From an uncultured Chlorobiaceae bacterium (GTDB lineage Bacteria; Bacteroidota; Chlorobiia; Chlorobiales; Chlorobiaceae), in assembly GCA_903994525.1 (NCBI GenBank), contig CAJEXW010000009.1:1-64000 (forward strand): DNA of 64,000 bases, written 5' to 3'. The notes beneath the pieces are model-generated. The model was not told the DNA's origin. It ran no database searches and saw nothing but the letters and a program-made list of their open reading frames with translations. Numbering within the stretch: position 1 is the first letter of the stretch; each line of letters begins with the position of its first letter. This document shows, in pieces, positions 51,508-62,398 of the stretch. The position numbers and the translations under genes are program-made.

Positions 51508-54051
51508 TTGACCTCATTCAAGCAAAGAGCCCTGTTCTTGACCATTATCAGCCAGGTAATAGTGGCGCTTTCACTCTTGTTGCAAGGAGTCTTGTCTGCC
51601 GGCGAGCGTTCGTCAGAGCCTCATTCTCTTTTGCCAAAAGCTGCTCTTGAGCGTGTGGTGCTGTTTACGGCCAAAGATTCTGTTGTGTATGATTCTGACC
51701 AGCGAAGTATGTCGCTTTGGGGGAGCGCAAGTATCGATCATGATGGTACCCGGGTAAAAGCCCCTCAAATTAATATTGACATCTCTACTTCATTGCTCCA
51801 TGCTTTTGGAAGAGTAGACTCTTTGCAAAAGTTGGTAGAGCCTGCCGTTTTCAGTGACCGGAAAGGAGGTTTTGAGGCGAAGTCTCTGACTTATAATTTT
51901 AAGAGCAGAAGGGGAGAGACGAGCCATGTTTCATCCTCTTCAGAGGTGATTAAATTTACAGGAGAGAGGGTTTCGAGGCTGGATAATGGCACAATGGTTG
52001 TTCGTGACGGGACGTTTACCACCTGTGATGACGCTGATCCGCATTTTTGGTTCTCTTCTCCTTCACTGACCATCAATCCTGATACCGGTCTTGCGGCAAA
52101 GCCTTTGTTCATGTATATCAGACCCGAAATATTTTCGAAGCGACTTCCGGCTATACCGGTTCTGGTTTTGCCCTATATGGTTTTTCCGGTTAATGCGGCT
52201 CGATCTTCGGGTTTTCTCACCCCGGATATTACCAACTTTGCCCGAAGTACTGCGTTGTCGAATCTTGGGTATTACTGGGCTTTTGATGACTACTCAGATC
52301 TGAGGCTCTGCGGTGATATGGCACTCAATGGAAGTTGGCAAGTGGGGGAACGACTTCGTTTTACCAGGCAAAACCTTTTTTCGGGGGAGGTTTCGGGCGA
52401 ATACAGGCGTTATGTGGAGAGTGCATCGCAACAAACATTTTCAGACTGGAGTGCCAGAATCGTGCATCATCACTCTTTTGACTCTTCAATGCAGCTTGAT
52501 ATTGCTCTTCAGTTGCAGGGTGGTGAGCGAAATGATGATCTGTATTCGATGAATTTCGAAACTACCTTGAGCGAACAGGCAAATTCCCGTGCCTCGCTGG
52601 CAAAAACCTTTCATGATGAAAATAGTATTGCCACTCTTGATTTTAACCGCACGGCTGATCTTCGTAACCATAACGAACACCTTTCTGCAGGATCAACTTT
52701 CTATCAGAACCGTCTTTATCCTTTTCGTTCGCTCTCTTCAGGGGAACATGAGAGCTGGGAGTCAGCCGTTTCATTAACAACAGGCGCATCTGTTCAGGCT
52801 GAGTCTCTTTCGCTGACCAATGTGACCTCTTCAGGCTTTTCAGGATATGCCAGTGGAGAGGTTGGCTATTATCGGGAATTTGCCGACGGCTATAAAGCGC
52901 TGTTTACGCAGGGAATACTTTTTCAGAGCTGGAGTCCGGTGGCTGGATGGAATGATCGGGTAGAGAGTGGTTCTCAAATTATAGTTCCGTTGAAGATACA
53001 ATCGACACTGTTTCACCATTTCAATTTAAATCCCTCTCTTGCCCTTTTTCGTTCAATGCAGAGGGATGGGATTGATGGTGATATTACGTCAACCATTTTT
53101 TCTGTGGATGCGAGTACAAGGCTTTACGGAACTCTGCAGACCGGGATATTTGCAAGAGTGGTTGGGTTGAAGGCACTGCGCCATACCATTATTCCAGTTG
53201 TTACCTATACATGGAACTCTCCTTTTTCCAGCTCCGGATATGATCCATCGATGAGTAACGTTTATCGTTGGTTGAATGGATCTGCTTTGGGCAGCATTGA
53301 ATCACAGCGATATGCGGCTCTTCCCGCAGGACAAAGTACGGTTGCTCTTACACTGAAAAATATTTTCCATGGTCAATTTAAAGGCTTACCTTCTTTGGGA
53401 GATAATGGTGAGCCTGGTGGAGAGCATACCTCACAGTTGCTTTCAGTTACCGCTTCCACCTCGTTTAACCGGGCTGCCGAAACTTTTCGAATGGCACCGC
53501 TGATTTTGTTTGCATCAAGTAATGTTCTGGTGTCTGATTTTCTGTTCAGTGCGGGCTCAATGTACGATTTTTACAGCTATGACCAGTTGACCGGGGCAAG
53601 GATTAACCGTTACAACAGTGATGACGGCCATGGTCTGCTCCGTTTTATCAAAGGTTTTGTCAATATGAGTTTCAGTCTGCAGGGTGGCGGAGAGGTCGGA
53701 TCTGCTGCATCCTCTGCCTCTGCATTTGCAGCTCCCTATGATCAGGTGCTTTTTAGGGATGCTCTTTTTATGAGAGACTGGCAGCTCCGCTTTTCTCTTT
53801 TTCTTCAAACCGACCGGAGTAATCCACTGGAGAGTTCCTGTGACAGGTTACTGAATGTAGACGCGAAAGTGGCATTGTCAAAGAAGTGGCATACCGGGGT
53901 GAATACCGGATTTGATCTTGACAGGGGAAAAGTTGTTTTTCCTATGGTACAGCTTTATCGCGATCTGCATTGCTGGCAGACGGGTTTTCAGTGGGTTCCT
54001 TTCGGCGCCTTTAAAGGCTTTGCTTTCCAGTTGGGACTGAAAACCCCGTAA
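51508..54051 (+). CDS. lptD: LptD-like outer-membrane LPS-assembly protein
   Basis: The 847-residue protein has a signal-like start (TTG at 51508, hydrophobic core VIVALSLLLQGVL), an OstA-like N-terminal part (KDSVVYDSDQRSMSLWGSAS, VRDGTFTTCDDADPHFWF), and a long beta-rich C-terminal barrel with LRHTIIPVVTYTW and an end FGAFKGFAFQLGL, typical of LptD. It inserts lipopolysaccharide into the outer membrane with LptE. The start may lie at another codon since TTG is weak. Another large OstA-family protein is the alternative. Confidence 0.75.
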   Translation: MTSFKQRALFLTIISQVIVALSLLLQGVLSAGERSSEPHSLLPKAALERVVLFTAKDSVVYDSDQRSMSLWGSASIDHDGTRVKAPQINIDISTSLLHAFGRVDSLQKLVEPAVFSDRKGGFEAKSLTYNFKSRRGETSHVSSSSEVIKFTGERVSRLDNGTMVVRDGTFTTCDDADPHFWFSSPSLTINPDTGLAAKPLFMYIRPEIFSKRLPAIPVLVLPYMVFPVNAARSSGFLTPDITNFARSTALSNLGYYWAFDDYSDLRLCGDMALNGSWQVGERLRFTRQNLFSGEVSGEYRRYVESASQQTFSDWSARIVHHHSFDSSMQLDIALQLQGGERNDDLYSMNFETTLSEQANSRASLAKTFHDENSIATLDFNRTADLRNHNEHLSAGSTFYQNRLYPFRSLSSGEHESWESAVSLTTGASVQAESLSLTNVTSSGFSGYASGEVGYYREFADGYKALFTQGILFQSWSPVAGWNDRVESGSQIIVPLKIQSTLFHHFNLNPSLALFRSMQRDGIDGDITSTIFSVDASTRLYGTLQTGIFARVVGLKALRHTIIPVVTYTWNSPFSSSGYDPSMSNVYRWLNGSALGSIESQRYAALPAGQSTVALTLKNIFHGQFKGLPSLGDNGEPGGEHTSQLLSVTASTSFNRAAETFRMAPLILFASSNVLVSDFLFSAGSMYDFYSYDQLTGARINRYNSDDGHGLLRFIKGFVNMSFSLQGGGEVGSAASSASAFAAPYDQVLFRDALFMRDWQLRFSLFLQTDRSNPLESSCDRLLNVDAKVALSKKWHTGVNTGFDLDRGKVVFPMVQLYRDLHCWQTGFQWVPFGAFKGFAFQLGLKTP

Positions 54052-54069
54052 CAGTGTTCATAGAAGGGC

Positions 54070-54951
54070 TCAGGCCGGGAGATCAAGTTGGTCAAGAATA
54101 ATTTTCAGGCGTTTATTGAACTCCTCGTGAGCGTCATGGTGTATACAGTGTGATGCTTTCGGAATGATAAATGCTCCCGCCTGTGGCATAAGTTCCTGAA
54201 ATTCCGGAATAATTTTGTGTGGCGGAAGCGCCACATCGTCAGCCCCCCATACAAGGAACGATGGTCCTTTGTAATTGCAGGGTTTTTCAAGATGATCAAG
54301 CCTGAAATCGAGAGGTCTTTTCGAAGGAGAGAGATAAGAGTATTGTGCTCCCCTGTCTTGCAACGGTTGAGTAAACTGGTTGATTAATTTATCATCAACC
54401 TTTTGCTGATTAAAGTATGTTGGAGTGAGGCTTTGGCCGACACACACCGGATTGGCAAATGCCGCAAACAGTGCTTCTCCGATAAATGGAGATGCAACAA
54501 GCCCGAAAAAGAGAGTGGCCACGCCATCCATAGTATCTCCGAAAAGGCCGGAGGGGTTTGCCAGTACGAGGCCTTTAATTTTTTCTGGGCGATGGTGGGC
54601 AAAAAATATTGCGCTTGCCGCACCCATTGAATGGCCGACAATAATGACCGAAGAGATCTTTTTCAGGTTAAGAAAAGCCTCAATTTGTACTGCAAAAAGT
54701 TCCAGTGAGTAGCGTACATCTGGTTTCTGCGATTTTCCAAATCCTATCAGATCCATTGCATAGATTTTTCGGTCGCTGGCAAACACAGGGATATTCAGAT
54801 TCCAGTGCTCAATCATTCCTCCGTAGCCGTGCAAAAAAAGAAGCGGGGTTTTTTCCGGATTCTCCTTTCCATATTCTTGATATCTGATGGTCGCCTCTGT
54901 TTCTGGCGATAATTGCCATTTAAAATATTGATCTGTCAGCTTACTGCTCAT
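54070..54951 (-). CDS. Alpha/beta-fold hydrolase
   Basis: The 293-residue protein has the alpha/beta hydrolase pattern: [14 protein letters not shown] (oxyanion hole), MDLIGFGKS, the nucleophile elbow GHSMGA, a late Asp in WGADDVALP and His in ASHCIH. Catalytic triad complete. It resembles BchO/chloroperoxidase-type hydrolases of phototrophs, but the substrate is not certain. Start at 54951 ([10 protein letters not shown]); upstream codons lack similarity. It is convergent with the lptD-like gene. Confidence 0.8.
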   Translation of the reverse strand: MSSKLTDQYFKWQLSPETEATIRYQEYGKENPEKTPLLFLHGYGGMIEHWNLNIPVFASDRKIYAMDLIGFGKSQKPDVRYSLELFAVQIEAFLNLKKISSVIIVGHSMGAASAIFFAHHRPEKIKGLVLANPSGLFGDTMDGVATLFFGLVASPFIGEALFAAFANPVCVGQSLTPTYFNQQKVDDKLINQFTQPLQDRGAQYSYLSPSKRPLDFRLDHLEKPCNYKGPSFLVWGADDVALPPHKIIPEFQELMPQAGAFIIPKASHCIHHDAHEEFNKRLKIILDQLDLPA

Positions 54952-55093
54952 AATTTGATAAATCAGTAAAACGTTTATTGGGAAAATCCTGGAATTAACA
55001 GACATACTCAGCATTCAATATAAAAATATTGGTTAATATGAATAATAGGGTTAGATTTATCCGATTTTGATAAACGGTCTATTATTTTTCGCT

Positions 55094-55507
55094 ATGCTTC
55101 AGGTTTCAAGAAAATTTGAATATGGACTTCACGCTGTCACCTATCTTGCTACAAAGGGTCAAGGTAGGGTCGTCACCGTCAAAGAGATGGCAGAGGATAT
55201 TGGATTTTCTCAGGAGTTTCTCTCTAAGGCAGTCCAAAGTCTCAAGCGGGCAGGTATTGCCAACTCTGTGCAGGGAGTGAAAGGAGGGTATACACTTTGC
55301 AGGGCAATACAGGAGATTAGTCTTGCTGATATTGCAGTGGCTATAGAGGGTAAGCCGCATCTGGTGCATTGTAGCCGGGATGTGCGCAGTTGTGAAGTCT
55401 ACTCTTCGTGCCAACATAAAGGGTATATGAAGAAGTTGCAAAATACGATTCAGGATCTGTTGGAGGGGACCACTATCTCCACTCTTTTGGAGCATATGGG
55501 TCATTGA
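55094..55507 (+). CDS. Rrf2 family transcriptional regulator
   Basis: The 137-residue protein has the Rrf2 winged-helix (FEYGLHAVTYLA, SQEFLSKAVQSLKRAG, GVKGGYTL) and three cysteines in the pattern C-x6-C-x5-C (CSRDVRSCEVYSSC), the ligands of an IscR/NsrR-type Fe-S cluster. It probably senses redox state, nitric oxide or iron-sulfur status. I use the ATG at 55094; the preceding AT-rich 75 bases may carry its promoter. The regulated genes are not shown. uvrA follows after 45 bp. Confidence 0.85.
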   Translation: MLQVSRKFEYGLHAVTYLATKGQGRVVTVKEMAEDIGFSQEFLSKAVQSLKRAGIANSVQGVKGGYTLCRAIQEISLADIAVAIEGKPHLVHCSRDVRSCEVYSSCQHKGYMKKLQNTIQDLLEGTTISTLLEHMGH

Positions 55508-55552
55508 TGATTTTATCTTTTAATACAACAGGACGATAGAGAAACACATACT

Positions 55553-58399
55553 ATGACCAGTAACAGGCCCGGGAATTTTGTCGTTACTCAAACAGCTCTG
55601 CCGGATATAGTTTTTAAAGGGATTAATACTCATAATCTTCGTAATATTTCGGTTTGTATTCCCAGAAACAAGTTTGTTGTGTTGACGGGTGTAAGTGGAT
55701 CCGGGAAGTCAAGCCTTGCTTTTGATACTCTCTATGCGGAAGGCCATCGCCGTTATGTGGAGTCCCTTTCAGCTTATGTGCGTCAGTTTTTGGAGCGCAT
55801 GCCACGTCCTGATATTGAAAGCGTTGAAGGTATAGCGCCCGCAATTGCTATTGAGCAGAAACCCATCCCCAAAAATCCGCGATCAACAGTTGGTACGGTA
55901 TCTGAAATTTATGATTATCTCCGACTGCTCTATGCGCGTATCGGCAAAATTTACTCTCGTGATACCAATGAGCTTGTGCTCAAGCACACCCCTGATGATG
56001 TGAGTTTGCAGGCGGGTTTTTTTGAGGAGGGAACGAAATTTTATGCAGGTTTTTTTTTTCCGGCCCATCAGGACGCAGGGCACCACACCTGTTCGGTCGA
56101 GGATGAGATAGCAAGTCTTCTGAAGAGAGGTTTTTTTAGAGTCGTTGCCGGAGAGGAGATTCTTGATCTCAATCAGGTCCCAGCTTGCAAGCGGGTGGCT
56201 GATATGACATTGTCTGAGAGAGCCTCTTTGCTTGTTCTTGTCGATCGTTTTGCTGCTCGACAGGATGAAAAGGTATTCAGTCGTGTTTCGCAGGCAGCAG
56301 AGAGCTGTTTTAATGAATCGGGAGGGTATGCTGTATTGAAGGTAGTTGGAGGGAAAAGCTATCTCTTCAGTGACCGCCTTGAATTGAATGGTCATGAATA
56401 TCAGGAGCCATCACCACAACTTTTTGCTTTTAATTCGCCAATCGGGGCCTGTACAAGCTGTCAGGGGTTCGGCCGTCTTGCGGGTATTGATGAGGATGCG
56501 GTAGTCCCAAACAAGTCTCTTACACTTAAGGAGGGAGCCATTGCCTGCTGGAACTCGGAAAAATACCGATGGAATTTCATGGAGCTTCTGGAGTATGCGG
56601 ACGATATGAGTGTTCCGATCGATGTGCCTTATGAAAAGCTTACCTATGCGCAAAAGGAGATGATCTGGAAGGGGATGCCTGATGGACGCTATTCGGGAAT
56701 TCGTGCTTTTTTTGCCGAGATAGAAAAAGATGCCGGTTACAAGATGCACTATCGGGTCTTTTTGAGTCGTTATCGTGGATATGCCACCTGTCCTGATTGT
56801 GAGGGTAGCCGTCTTAACCCCGATGCGAGGCTTGTGAGGGTTTCGGGCAGGGATATCGCAGAGGTTTCGCGCATGAATATTGCAGAGGCATCGAATTTTT
56901 TCCGGAATCTCGATATTTCACCATTTGATCGCAAGGTGGCAGAAGTTATACTCGAGGAGATTATCAAGCGACTTGGCTATCTGCTTGATGTTGGGCTCAA
57001 CTATCTCTCCCTTGACCGTCTGACCCACACCCTGAGCGGTGGGGAGTTTCAGCGCATCAACCTTTCAACCTCTCTTGGTTCTCCGCTTGTTGGTGCTATC
57101 TATATCCTTGATGAGCCCAGCATTGGTCTTCATCAAAGCGATTCAGCTCGTCTTATCAAGCTGCTCAGGAAGCTGCGCGATCTTGGTAATACGGTGGTGG
57201 TCGTTGAGCATGATCGTGAAATTATTGAAGCTGCCGATGAGGTGATTGATTTGGGGCCTTATGCAGGGCGTCTGGGTGGCGAGGTGGTTTTTCATGGTTC
57301 AGTCGCAGAGATGAGAGATGCGGGTATGTCGCTTACGGCACAATATCTCAATGGTAAAAAACAGATTGCGGTGCCAAAGTGTCGCAGAACCGTTGATTTT
57401 GCTTCCTGCATTGAGATTGCTGGCGCAATGCAGAACAACTTGAAGAATATCAATGTGCGTTTTCCTCTCAGCGTCATGACTTGCGTCACTGGCGTGAGTG
57501 GTTCAGGAAAGTCCACGTTGGTCAACGATATTCTCAACAAAGGAATTTCGCGAGCAAAAGCAGGTACGAAGGAGAGTGTTGGTGCCCATCGTTCATTGAC
57601 AGGTGCCTGGCTGGTTGACAGGGTTGAGCATGTTGACCAGTCGCCGATTGGCAAATCAAGTCGCAGTAATCCTGTTACCTATCTTAAAATATTTGATGAT
57701 ATTCGTAATCTTTTTGCACAAACCAGGGATGCCCAACAGAGAAAGTTGAAGGCCGGTTATTTCTCATTCAACATTCCGGGGGGGCGTTGTGAGACATGTG
57801 CGGGTGAAGGGAGTGTGCATATTGAAATGCAGTTTCTTGCTGATATTGAGGCCGTTTGTGAAGATTGCGAAGGACTTCGATACAAGCCGGAGGCGCTTGC
57901 TGTCAAGTACGAAGGCAAGTCCATTGCTGAGGTGCTTGATATGACGGTGGAGGAGGCTATCAGCTTTTTCAGTCGTGAGAAGAGTATTGTGAAAAAACTG
58001 ATGGTGCTTGATGAGGTGGGGCTTGGTTATATCAGGCTTGGTCAGTCGTCCAGTACCCTGTCGGGCGGCGAGGCGCAACGCCTGAAACTTGCCAGCTTTA
58101 TTGCTCATGCTGATACAGCCCATACTCTTTTCATTTTTGATGAACCAACCACCGGACTTCATTTTGAGGATATCAACAAGCTGATACTCTGTTTTGAGAA
58201 GCTGCTTGAGCAGAAAAACACCCTTGTCGTTATTGAGCATAACCCGGATATCATCAAACAGGCCGACTGGGTTATCGATCTCGGGCCGGGCGCGGGTGAC
58301 AAGGGAGGTTCAGTTGTGGTCGAAGGGACACCTGAAGAGATAGCGCTTTGCGGTGAGTCGCTGACCGGGAGGTATATCAAAGAGCAGCTTGTTCTCTGA
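55553..58399 (+). CDS. uvrA: Excinuclease ABC subunit A, UvrA
   Basis: The 948-residue damage-recognition ATPase of nucleotide excision repair has two ABC modules. Module 1 has Walker A GVSGSGKSS and zinc cysteines CTSCQGFG and CPDCEGSR, signature LSGGEFQRI and LDEPSIGLHQ. Module 2 has GVSGSGKST, a zinc finger CETCAGEG with CEDCEG, LSGGEAQRLKLA and FDEPTTGLH. Both sites are complete, and the length is that of normal UvrA. Confidence 0.96.
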   Translation: MTSNRPGNFVVTQTALPDIVFKGINTHNLRNISVCIPRNKFVVLTGVSGSGKSSLAFDTLYAEGHRRYVESLSAYVRQFLERMPRPDIESVEGIAPAIAIEQKPIPKNPRSTVGTVSEIYDYLRLLYARIGKIYSRDTNELVLKHTPDDVSLQAGFFEEGTKFYAGFFFPAHQDAGHHTCSVEDEIASLLKRGFFRVVAGEEILDLNQVPACKRVADMTLSERASLLVLVDRFAARQDEKVFSRVSQAAESCFNESGGYAVLKVVGGKSYLFSDRLELNGHEYQEPSPQLFAFNSPIGACTSCQGFGRLAGIDEDAVVPNKSLTLKEGAIACWNSEKYRWNFMELLEYADDMSVPIDVPYEKLTYAQKEMIWKGMPDGRYSGIRAFFAEIEKDAGYKMHYRVFLSRYRGYATCPDCEGSRLNPDARLVRVSGRDIAEVSRMNIAEASNFFRNLDISPFDRKVAEVILEEIIKRLGYLLDVGLNYLSLDRLTHTLSGGEFQRINLSTSLGSPLVGAIYILDEPSIGLHQSDSARLIKLLRKLRDLGNTVVVVEHDREIIEAADEVIDLGPYAGRLGGEVVFHGSVAEMRDAGMSLTAQYLNGKKQIAVPKCRRTVDFASCIEIAGAMQNNLKNINVRFPLSVMTCVTGVSGSGKSTLVNDILNKGISRAKAGTKESVGAHRSLTGAWLVDRVEHVDQSPIGKSSRSNPVTYLKIFDDIRNLFAQTRDAQQRKLKAGYFSFNIPGGRCETCAGEGSVHIEMQFLADIEAVCEDCEGLRYKPEALAVKYEGKSIAEVLDMTVEEAISFFSREKSIVKKLMVLDEVGLGYIRLGQSSSTLSGGEAQRLKLASFIAHADTAHTLFIFDEPTTGLHFEDINKLILCFEKLLEQKNTLVVIEHNPDIIKQADWVIDLGPGAGDKGGSVVVEGTPEEIALCGESLTGRYIKEQLVL

Positions 58400-58438
58400 T
58401 CCTCATTGTCTTTTGTAATCAGGGATCCCGACAAAGCT

Positions 58439-58720
58439 TCAAGTAATAGAGTCATCTTCCAGTGCACCTCCATGCAGCCTGATGTGCGGCAGGTGCCCTT
58501 GGGTGCGTTCAACCCACACATCACTACCCTTGCTGAACTCGGTTTCGTTTGACGCAACAGAGATGCGGTTTTTTGCAAGCGCTGTAATCTCCTCAAGACC
58601 AGCGGCCAGAATCCGATCTTCAGCAGTTGCGGTATCATCCTGCATCTTTGATTGGATGCTTGCCAGTTTTTCCGTAGCAACCTTGCCAATAGTGTAACAG
58701 AGTGTCTGGTTCATGGTCAT
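58439..58720 (-). CDS. Hypothetical protein between uvrA and groES
   Basis: The 93-residue protein (IGKVATEKLASIQSKM, helical start; VWVERTQGHLPHIRLHGG toward the end) has no recognised domain. A second ATG two codons inside (58714) is an equal candidate start; no clear ribosome-binding site decides. It is convergent with uvrA. Confidence 0.5.
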   Translation of the reverse strand: MTMNQTLCYTIGKVATEKLASIQSKMQDDTATAEDRILAAGLEEITALAKNRISVASNETEFSKGSDVWVERTQGHLPHIRLHGGALEDDSIT

Positions 58721-58802
58721 TGTTGGGATAGTGAAAAATTTTACTCATCAGCCAAGAAAATTTTTGGAGGAGATAAAATTTTTCTTATTATTGAAAATCA
58801 TT

Positions 58803-58829
58803 TTAGCACTCTCAATGGTTGAGTGCCAA
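58803..58829 (+). promoter_or_regulatory. CIRCE operator (HrcA binding site) of groESL
   Basis: TTAGCACTC (58803-58811), nine bases, GAGTGCCAA (58821-58829); the consensus is TTAGCACTC-N9-GAGTGCTAA, with one mismatch in the right arm. It lies 66 bases upstream of groES. HrcA should repress the operon until heat or misfolded protein occupies GroEL. hrcA is not in the window. Confidence 0.95.
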
Positions 58830-58894
58830 AAGGGAGGTCAACTGTTTACCGTAGTATCTTACTATTCAATCAAAAACCCAAACGAGAGAAGACA

Positions 58895-59179
58895 ATGAAC
58901 TTGAAACCCTTAGCTGATCGAGTTATTGTTAAGCCAGCAGCGGCGGAAGAAAAAACCAAAGGTGGTCTTTACATTCCTGATACAGGGAAAGAGAAACCAC
59001 AGTATGGTGAAGTTATTGCCGTAGGTGCAGGTAAAGTTGCTGATAGCGGTCAACTGCTTGAAATGCAGGTGAAGGCTGGCGACAAAGTGCTTTATGGTAA
59101 ATATTCCGGCACCGAAGTGAGCGTGGAAGGTGAGGATTACCTCATCATGCGTGAGTCGGATATTTTCGCCATTCTTTAA
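58895..59179 (+). CDS. groES: Co-chaperonin GroES
   Basis: The 94-residue protein is the lid of the GroEL chamber: [11 protein letters not shown], mobile-loop [23 protein letters not shown] and [13 protein letters not shown]. The start is the ATG at 58895; the larger in-frame extension covers the operator region. groEL follows after 42 bp. Confidence 0.97.
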   Translation: MNLKPLADRVIVKPAAAEEKTKGGLYIPDTGKEKPQYGEVIAVGAGKVADSGQLLEMQVKAGDKVLYGKYSGTEVSVEGEDYLIMRESDIFAIL

Positions 59180-59221
59180 TGTCACTAACATTTTAAAACC
59201 TTATTGGAGGAAAACATAACG

Positions 59222-60865
59222 ATGACTGCAAAAGATATTCTGTATGATACTGAAGCCAGAGCGAGGCTTAAAGTTGGTGTCGATAAACTGGCCAACGCTG
59301 TTAAAGTTACCCTCGGACCTGCCGGACGTAACGTTCTGATCGACAAAAAATTTGGTGCACAGACCTCAACCAAGGACGGCGTGACCGTTGCAAAAGAGAT
59401 CGAACTTGCTGATCCTGTTGAGAACATGGGTGCTCAGATGGTGCGCGAAGTTGCATCCAAAACCAGCGATGTTGCTGGCGACGGAACAACCACAGCCACA
59501 GTGCTTGCCCAGGCAATTTACCGTGAAGGTTTGAAGAACGTCACCGCTGGTGCTCGTCCGATTGACCTGAAGAGAGGTATCGATCGTGCGGTGAAAGAGG
59601 TTGTTCAGGAGTTGAGAAACATCAGCCGCAGCATCTCCGGTAAAAAAGAGATTGCTCAGGTTGGAACCATCTCTGCAAACAACGATCCTGAAATCGGTGA
59701 ACTGATTGCCGAAGCGATGGAGAAGGTTGGAAAAGATGGTGTCATCACCGTTGAAGAAGCAAAGGGAATGGAGACCGAGCTGAAGGTTGTTGAGGGTATG
59801 CAGTTTGATCGCGGCTACCTCTCGCCTTATTTCGTGACCAACTCCGAGACGATGGAAGCTGAGCTTGAAGATCCGCTGATTCTGATCCACGACAAGAAGA
59901 TCAGCAACATGAAGGAGCTGCTCCCGATTCTTGAAAAATCAGCACAGTCTGGTCGTCCTCTTCTGATCATTTCAGAAGACATAGAAGGCGAAGCTCTTGC
60001 AACGCTTGTGGTGAACAAGCTGCGTGGTACCCTGCGCGTCTGTGCAGTCAAGGCTCCGGGCTTTGGCGATCGCCGCAAGGCCATGCTTGAAGATATTGCA
60101 ATTCTCACCGGTGGTACTGTTATCTCCGAAGAGAAGGGCTACAAACTCGAAAATACCACCATTAACTACCTTGGTCAGGCAGGACACGTCACTATCGACA
60201 AGGATAATACCACGATTGTTGAAGGCAAGGGCACTGCTGAAGAGATCAAGGCCCGTATCAACGAGATCAAGGGACAGGTCGAAAAATCAACCTCTGACTA
60301 CGATACCGAAAAGCTCCAGGAGCGTCTTGCAAAGCTTTCAGGTGGCGTTGCTGTGCTGAACATTGGCGCATCGACAGAAGTTGAGATGAAAGAGAAGAAG
60401 GCCCGTGTTGAAGATGCGCTGCACGCTACCCGCGCTGCTGTGCAGGAAGGTATTGTTGTCGGTGGCGGTGTTGCCCTGATCCGTGCGATCAAGGGTCTTG
60501 ACAGAGCTGTTGCAGACAATGAAGATCAGAAGACCGGTATTGAAATTGTCCGCCGTGCACTCGAAGAGCCACTTCGCCAGATTGTTGCCAACACTGGCAC
60601 CACTGATGGTGCTGTTGTGCTTGAGAAGGTGAAGGCAGGTACTGGTGATTTTGGTTTCAATGCCAGAACTGAAGTATACGAAAACCTGGTTGATGCAGGT
60701 GTTGTTGATCCTACCAAGGTGACCAGAAGCGCTCTTGAGAACGCTGCATCGGTTGCCGGTATTCTTTTGACCACCGAAGCTGCTATTACTGACATCAAGG
60801 ACGATAAAGCCGACATGCCAGCAATGCCTCAAGGCGGAATGGGTGGTATGGGCGGCATGTATTAA
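59222..60865 (+). CDS. groEL: Chaperonin GroEL
   Basis: The 547-residue subunit of the 14-mer folding chamber shows [14 protein letters not shown], the ATP motif [22 protein letters not shown] and a C-terminal tail ending [10 protein letters not shown], a short form of the GGM repeat. The ATG at 59222 has GGAGG 11 bases upstream; the frame's earlier ATG at 59204 precedes that site and is unlikely. A strong terminator follows. Confidence 0.98.
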   Translation: MTAKDILYDTEARARLKVGVDKLANAVKVTLGPAGRNVLIDKKFGAQTSTKDGVTVAKEIELADPVENMGAQMVREVASKTSDVAGDGTTTATVLAQAIYREGLKNVTAGARPIDLKRGIDRAVKEVVQELRNISRSISGKKEIAQVGTISANNDPEIGELIAEAMEKVGKDGVITVEEAKGMETELKVVEGMQFDRGYLSPYFVTNSETMEAELEDPLILIHDKKISNMKELLPILEKSAQSGRPLLIISEDIEGEALATLVVNKLRGTLRVCAVKAPGFGDRRKAMLEDIAILTGGTVISEEKGYKLENTTINYLGQAGHVTIDKDNTTIVEGKGTAEEIKARINEIKGQVEKSTSDYDTEKLQERLAKLSGGVAVLNIGASTEVEMKEKKARVEDALHATRAAVQEGIVVGGGVALIRAIKGLDRAVADNEDQKTGIEIVRRALEEPLRQIVANTGTTDGAVVLEKVKAGTGDFGFNARTEVYENLVDAGVVDPTKVTRSALENAASVAGILLTTEAAITDIKDDKADMPAMPQGGMGGMGGMY

Positions 60866-60890
60866 TCTGCGCTCAACACTCTGTTTCTTT

Positions 60891-60920
60891 AAAAAAGCCA
60901 GCCTTCGGGTTGGCTTTTTT
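60891..60920 (+). terminator. Rho-independent terminator of groESL
   Basis: AAAAAAGCCAGCC, loop TTCG, GGTTGGCTTTTTT: a 13-bp stem with a very stable UUCG tetraloop and a T-run, 25 bases after the groEL stop. Confidence 0.95.
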
Positions 60921-60960
60921 ATTTACCTTTCGGAAAGTATTCAATAAAAAGACACAGACT

Positions 60961-61644
60961 ATGAAAGCAGTCATCCTTCTCAGCGGCGGAATGGACAGCC
61001 TTGTCACTACAGCAATCGCTCATGAGCGAGGCTTTGCGCTGGCGGCCATGCACGTGAATTACGGGCAGCGGACGTGGCAGAGGGAGCTGGAATCTTTCCG
61101 TGCTATCTGCAATCATTATACTATTGAGCAGCGTCTTGAGGTCAATGCGGACTTTCTGGCCCAGATTGGTGGCTCTTCTTTGACCGACTACTCAATGCCT
61201 GTTGGTGGCGCTGATCTGGGGGGCTCTTCAATCCCAACGAGCTATGTCCCATTCCGCAATGCCGGTTTTCTTTCGATGGCGGTGAGTTGGTCGGAGGTAA
61301 TTGGCGCGAGCAAGATTTTTATCGGGGCGGTGGAGGAAGACTCCTCAGGTTATCCGGATTGCCGAAAAGTTTTTTATGATGCCTTCAACAAGGTTATCGA
61401 TCTGGGGACAAAGCCCGAAACGGCGATTGAAATTTTCACGCCTCTCATCGAGATGCAGAAATCGGATATCGTCCGCAAGGGAAGGGAGCTTGGTGCGCCG
61501 TTCAATCTGAGCTGGTCGTGTTATAAAAGTGAGGGTAAGGCGTGTGGTGTGTGCGACAGTTGTGCACGGCGGCTTCGGGCTTTTGAGTTGATGGGTCTGC
61601 GTGATCCAATTGACTATGAAGAGCGTCCTCAGTATATTACTTGA
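60961..61644 (+). CDS. queC: 7-cyano-7-deazaguanine synthase QueC
   Basis: The 227-residue PP-loop ATPase converts 7-carboxy-7-deazaguanine to preQ0 for queuosine synthesis. It has the PP-loop SGGMDS near residue 9, HVNYGQRT, and the C-terminal zinc ligands CGVCDSC. The start at 60961 gives the normal length; the frame upstream runs through the groESL terminator. No other queuosine gene is adjacent. Confidence 0.93.
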   Translation: MKAVILLSGGMDSLVTTAIAHERGFALAAMHVNYGQRTWQRELESFRAICNHYTIEQRLEVNADFLAQIGGSSLTDYSMPVGGADLGGSSIPTSYVPFRNAGFLSMAVSWSEVIGASKIFIGAVEEDSSGYPDCRKVFYDAFNKVIDLGTKPETAIEIFTPLIEMQKSDIVRKGRELGAPFNLSWSCYKSEGKACGVCDSCARRLRAFELMGLRDPIDYEERPQYIT

Positions 61645-61669
61645 CTTCATTTAATTTAATTATTCAGTC

Positions 61670-62365
61670 ATGAAATCGATTAAATCGTTGAGTTCAAGTA
61701 TTTCGGCTTCCGAGTCGCTCAAGGCACGGCTGACTCTTTCGTTCTCGCTTATGGGGGCGATCTGGATTGTGGGTCTTATTGGCCATTTTACGCCGCTACT
61801 GGAGTGGCCAGCGCTATTTCTCTATCTCTTTGGCTCAATTGGCCTGGTGCTGTATCGGGGAAACAAGCTGGGTGAGTGGCAGCAGATGTATCTTTCCGGG
61901 GGGAATTTGGGGAAATCCCTGAAGTGGGGCGGCATTGCCGGCGCGGTGCTCTTTGCCATGGATATTATCAACACTGTGATGTATTACAAGAATGGTGGAG
62001 CGCCTATGGCCGGTATGGAGTTTATTCTGGTGAACGGTTCATTGCTCTATTTCTTTCCGATACTGATTCTGGCAGAAGAGTTTCTCTGGCGTGGCATTAT
62101 GTTTTCGGCCATGATTGAGCGGGGAGTCAACAAGCATCTTACGGTTTTTCTGACGACGATTTTTTATGTTCTCAACCACTTTGCTGTGGCACCGGTTGGT
62201 ATGCAAGAGCGGGCGCTTATGGGGATGATGGCTTTCCCGATTGGTATTTTGGGTGGATACCTTGTTCTGAAAACCAAAAATATCTGGGGAAGTGTTCTTG
62301 TCCATATCACGACCATGCTCTCCATGGTGCTTGATATTTTTGTTATTCCACAACTGATACGTTGA
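61670..62365 (+). CDS. CPBP (CAAX protease/bacteriocin-processing) membrane protein
   Basis: The 231-residue membrane protein has about seven hydrophobic segments and the CPBP motifs: EEFLWRG (Glu-Glu-x3-Arg), NHF in the next helix and a late VHITTM. These are the putative metal and catalytic residues of the family. The substrate is unknown. It lies in the same direction as queC (25 bp) and trpA. Confidence 0.75.
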   Translation: MKSIKSLSSSISASESLKARLTLSFSLMGAIWIVGLIGHFTPLLEWPALFLYLFGSIGLVLYRGNKLGEWQQMYLSGGNLGKSLKWGGIAGAVLFAMDIINTVMYYKNGGAPMAGMEFILVNGSLLYFFPILILAEEFLWRGIMFSAMIERGVNKHLTVFLTTIFYVLNHFAVAPVGMQERALMGMMAFPIGILGGYLVLKTKNIWGSVLVHITTMLSMVLDIFVIPQLIR

Positions 62366-62398
62366 TCGCGCAAACTTTTTTATGTTTCTCTGGTTTCT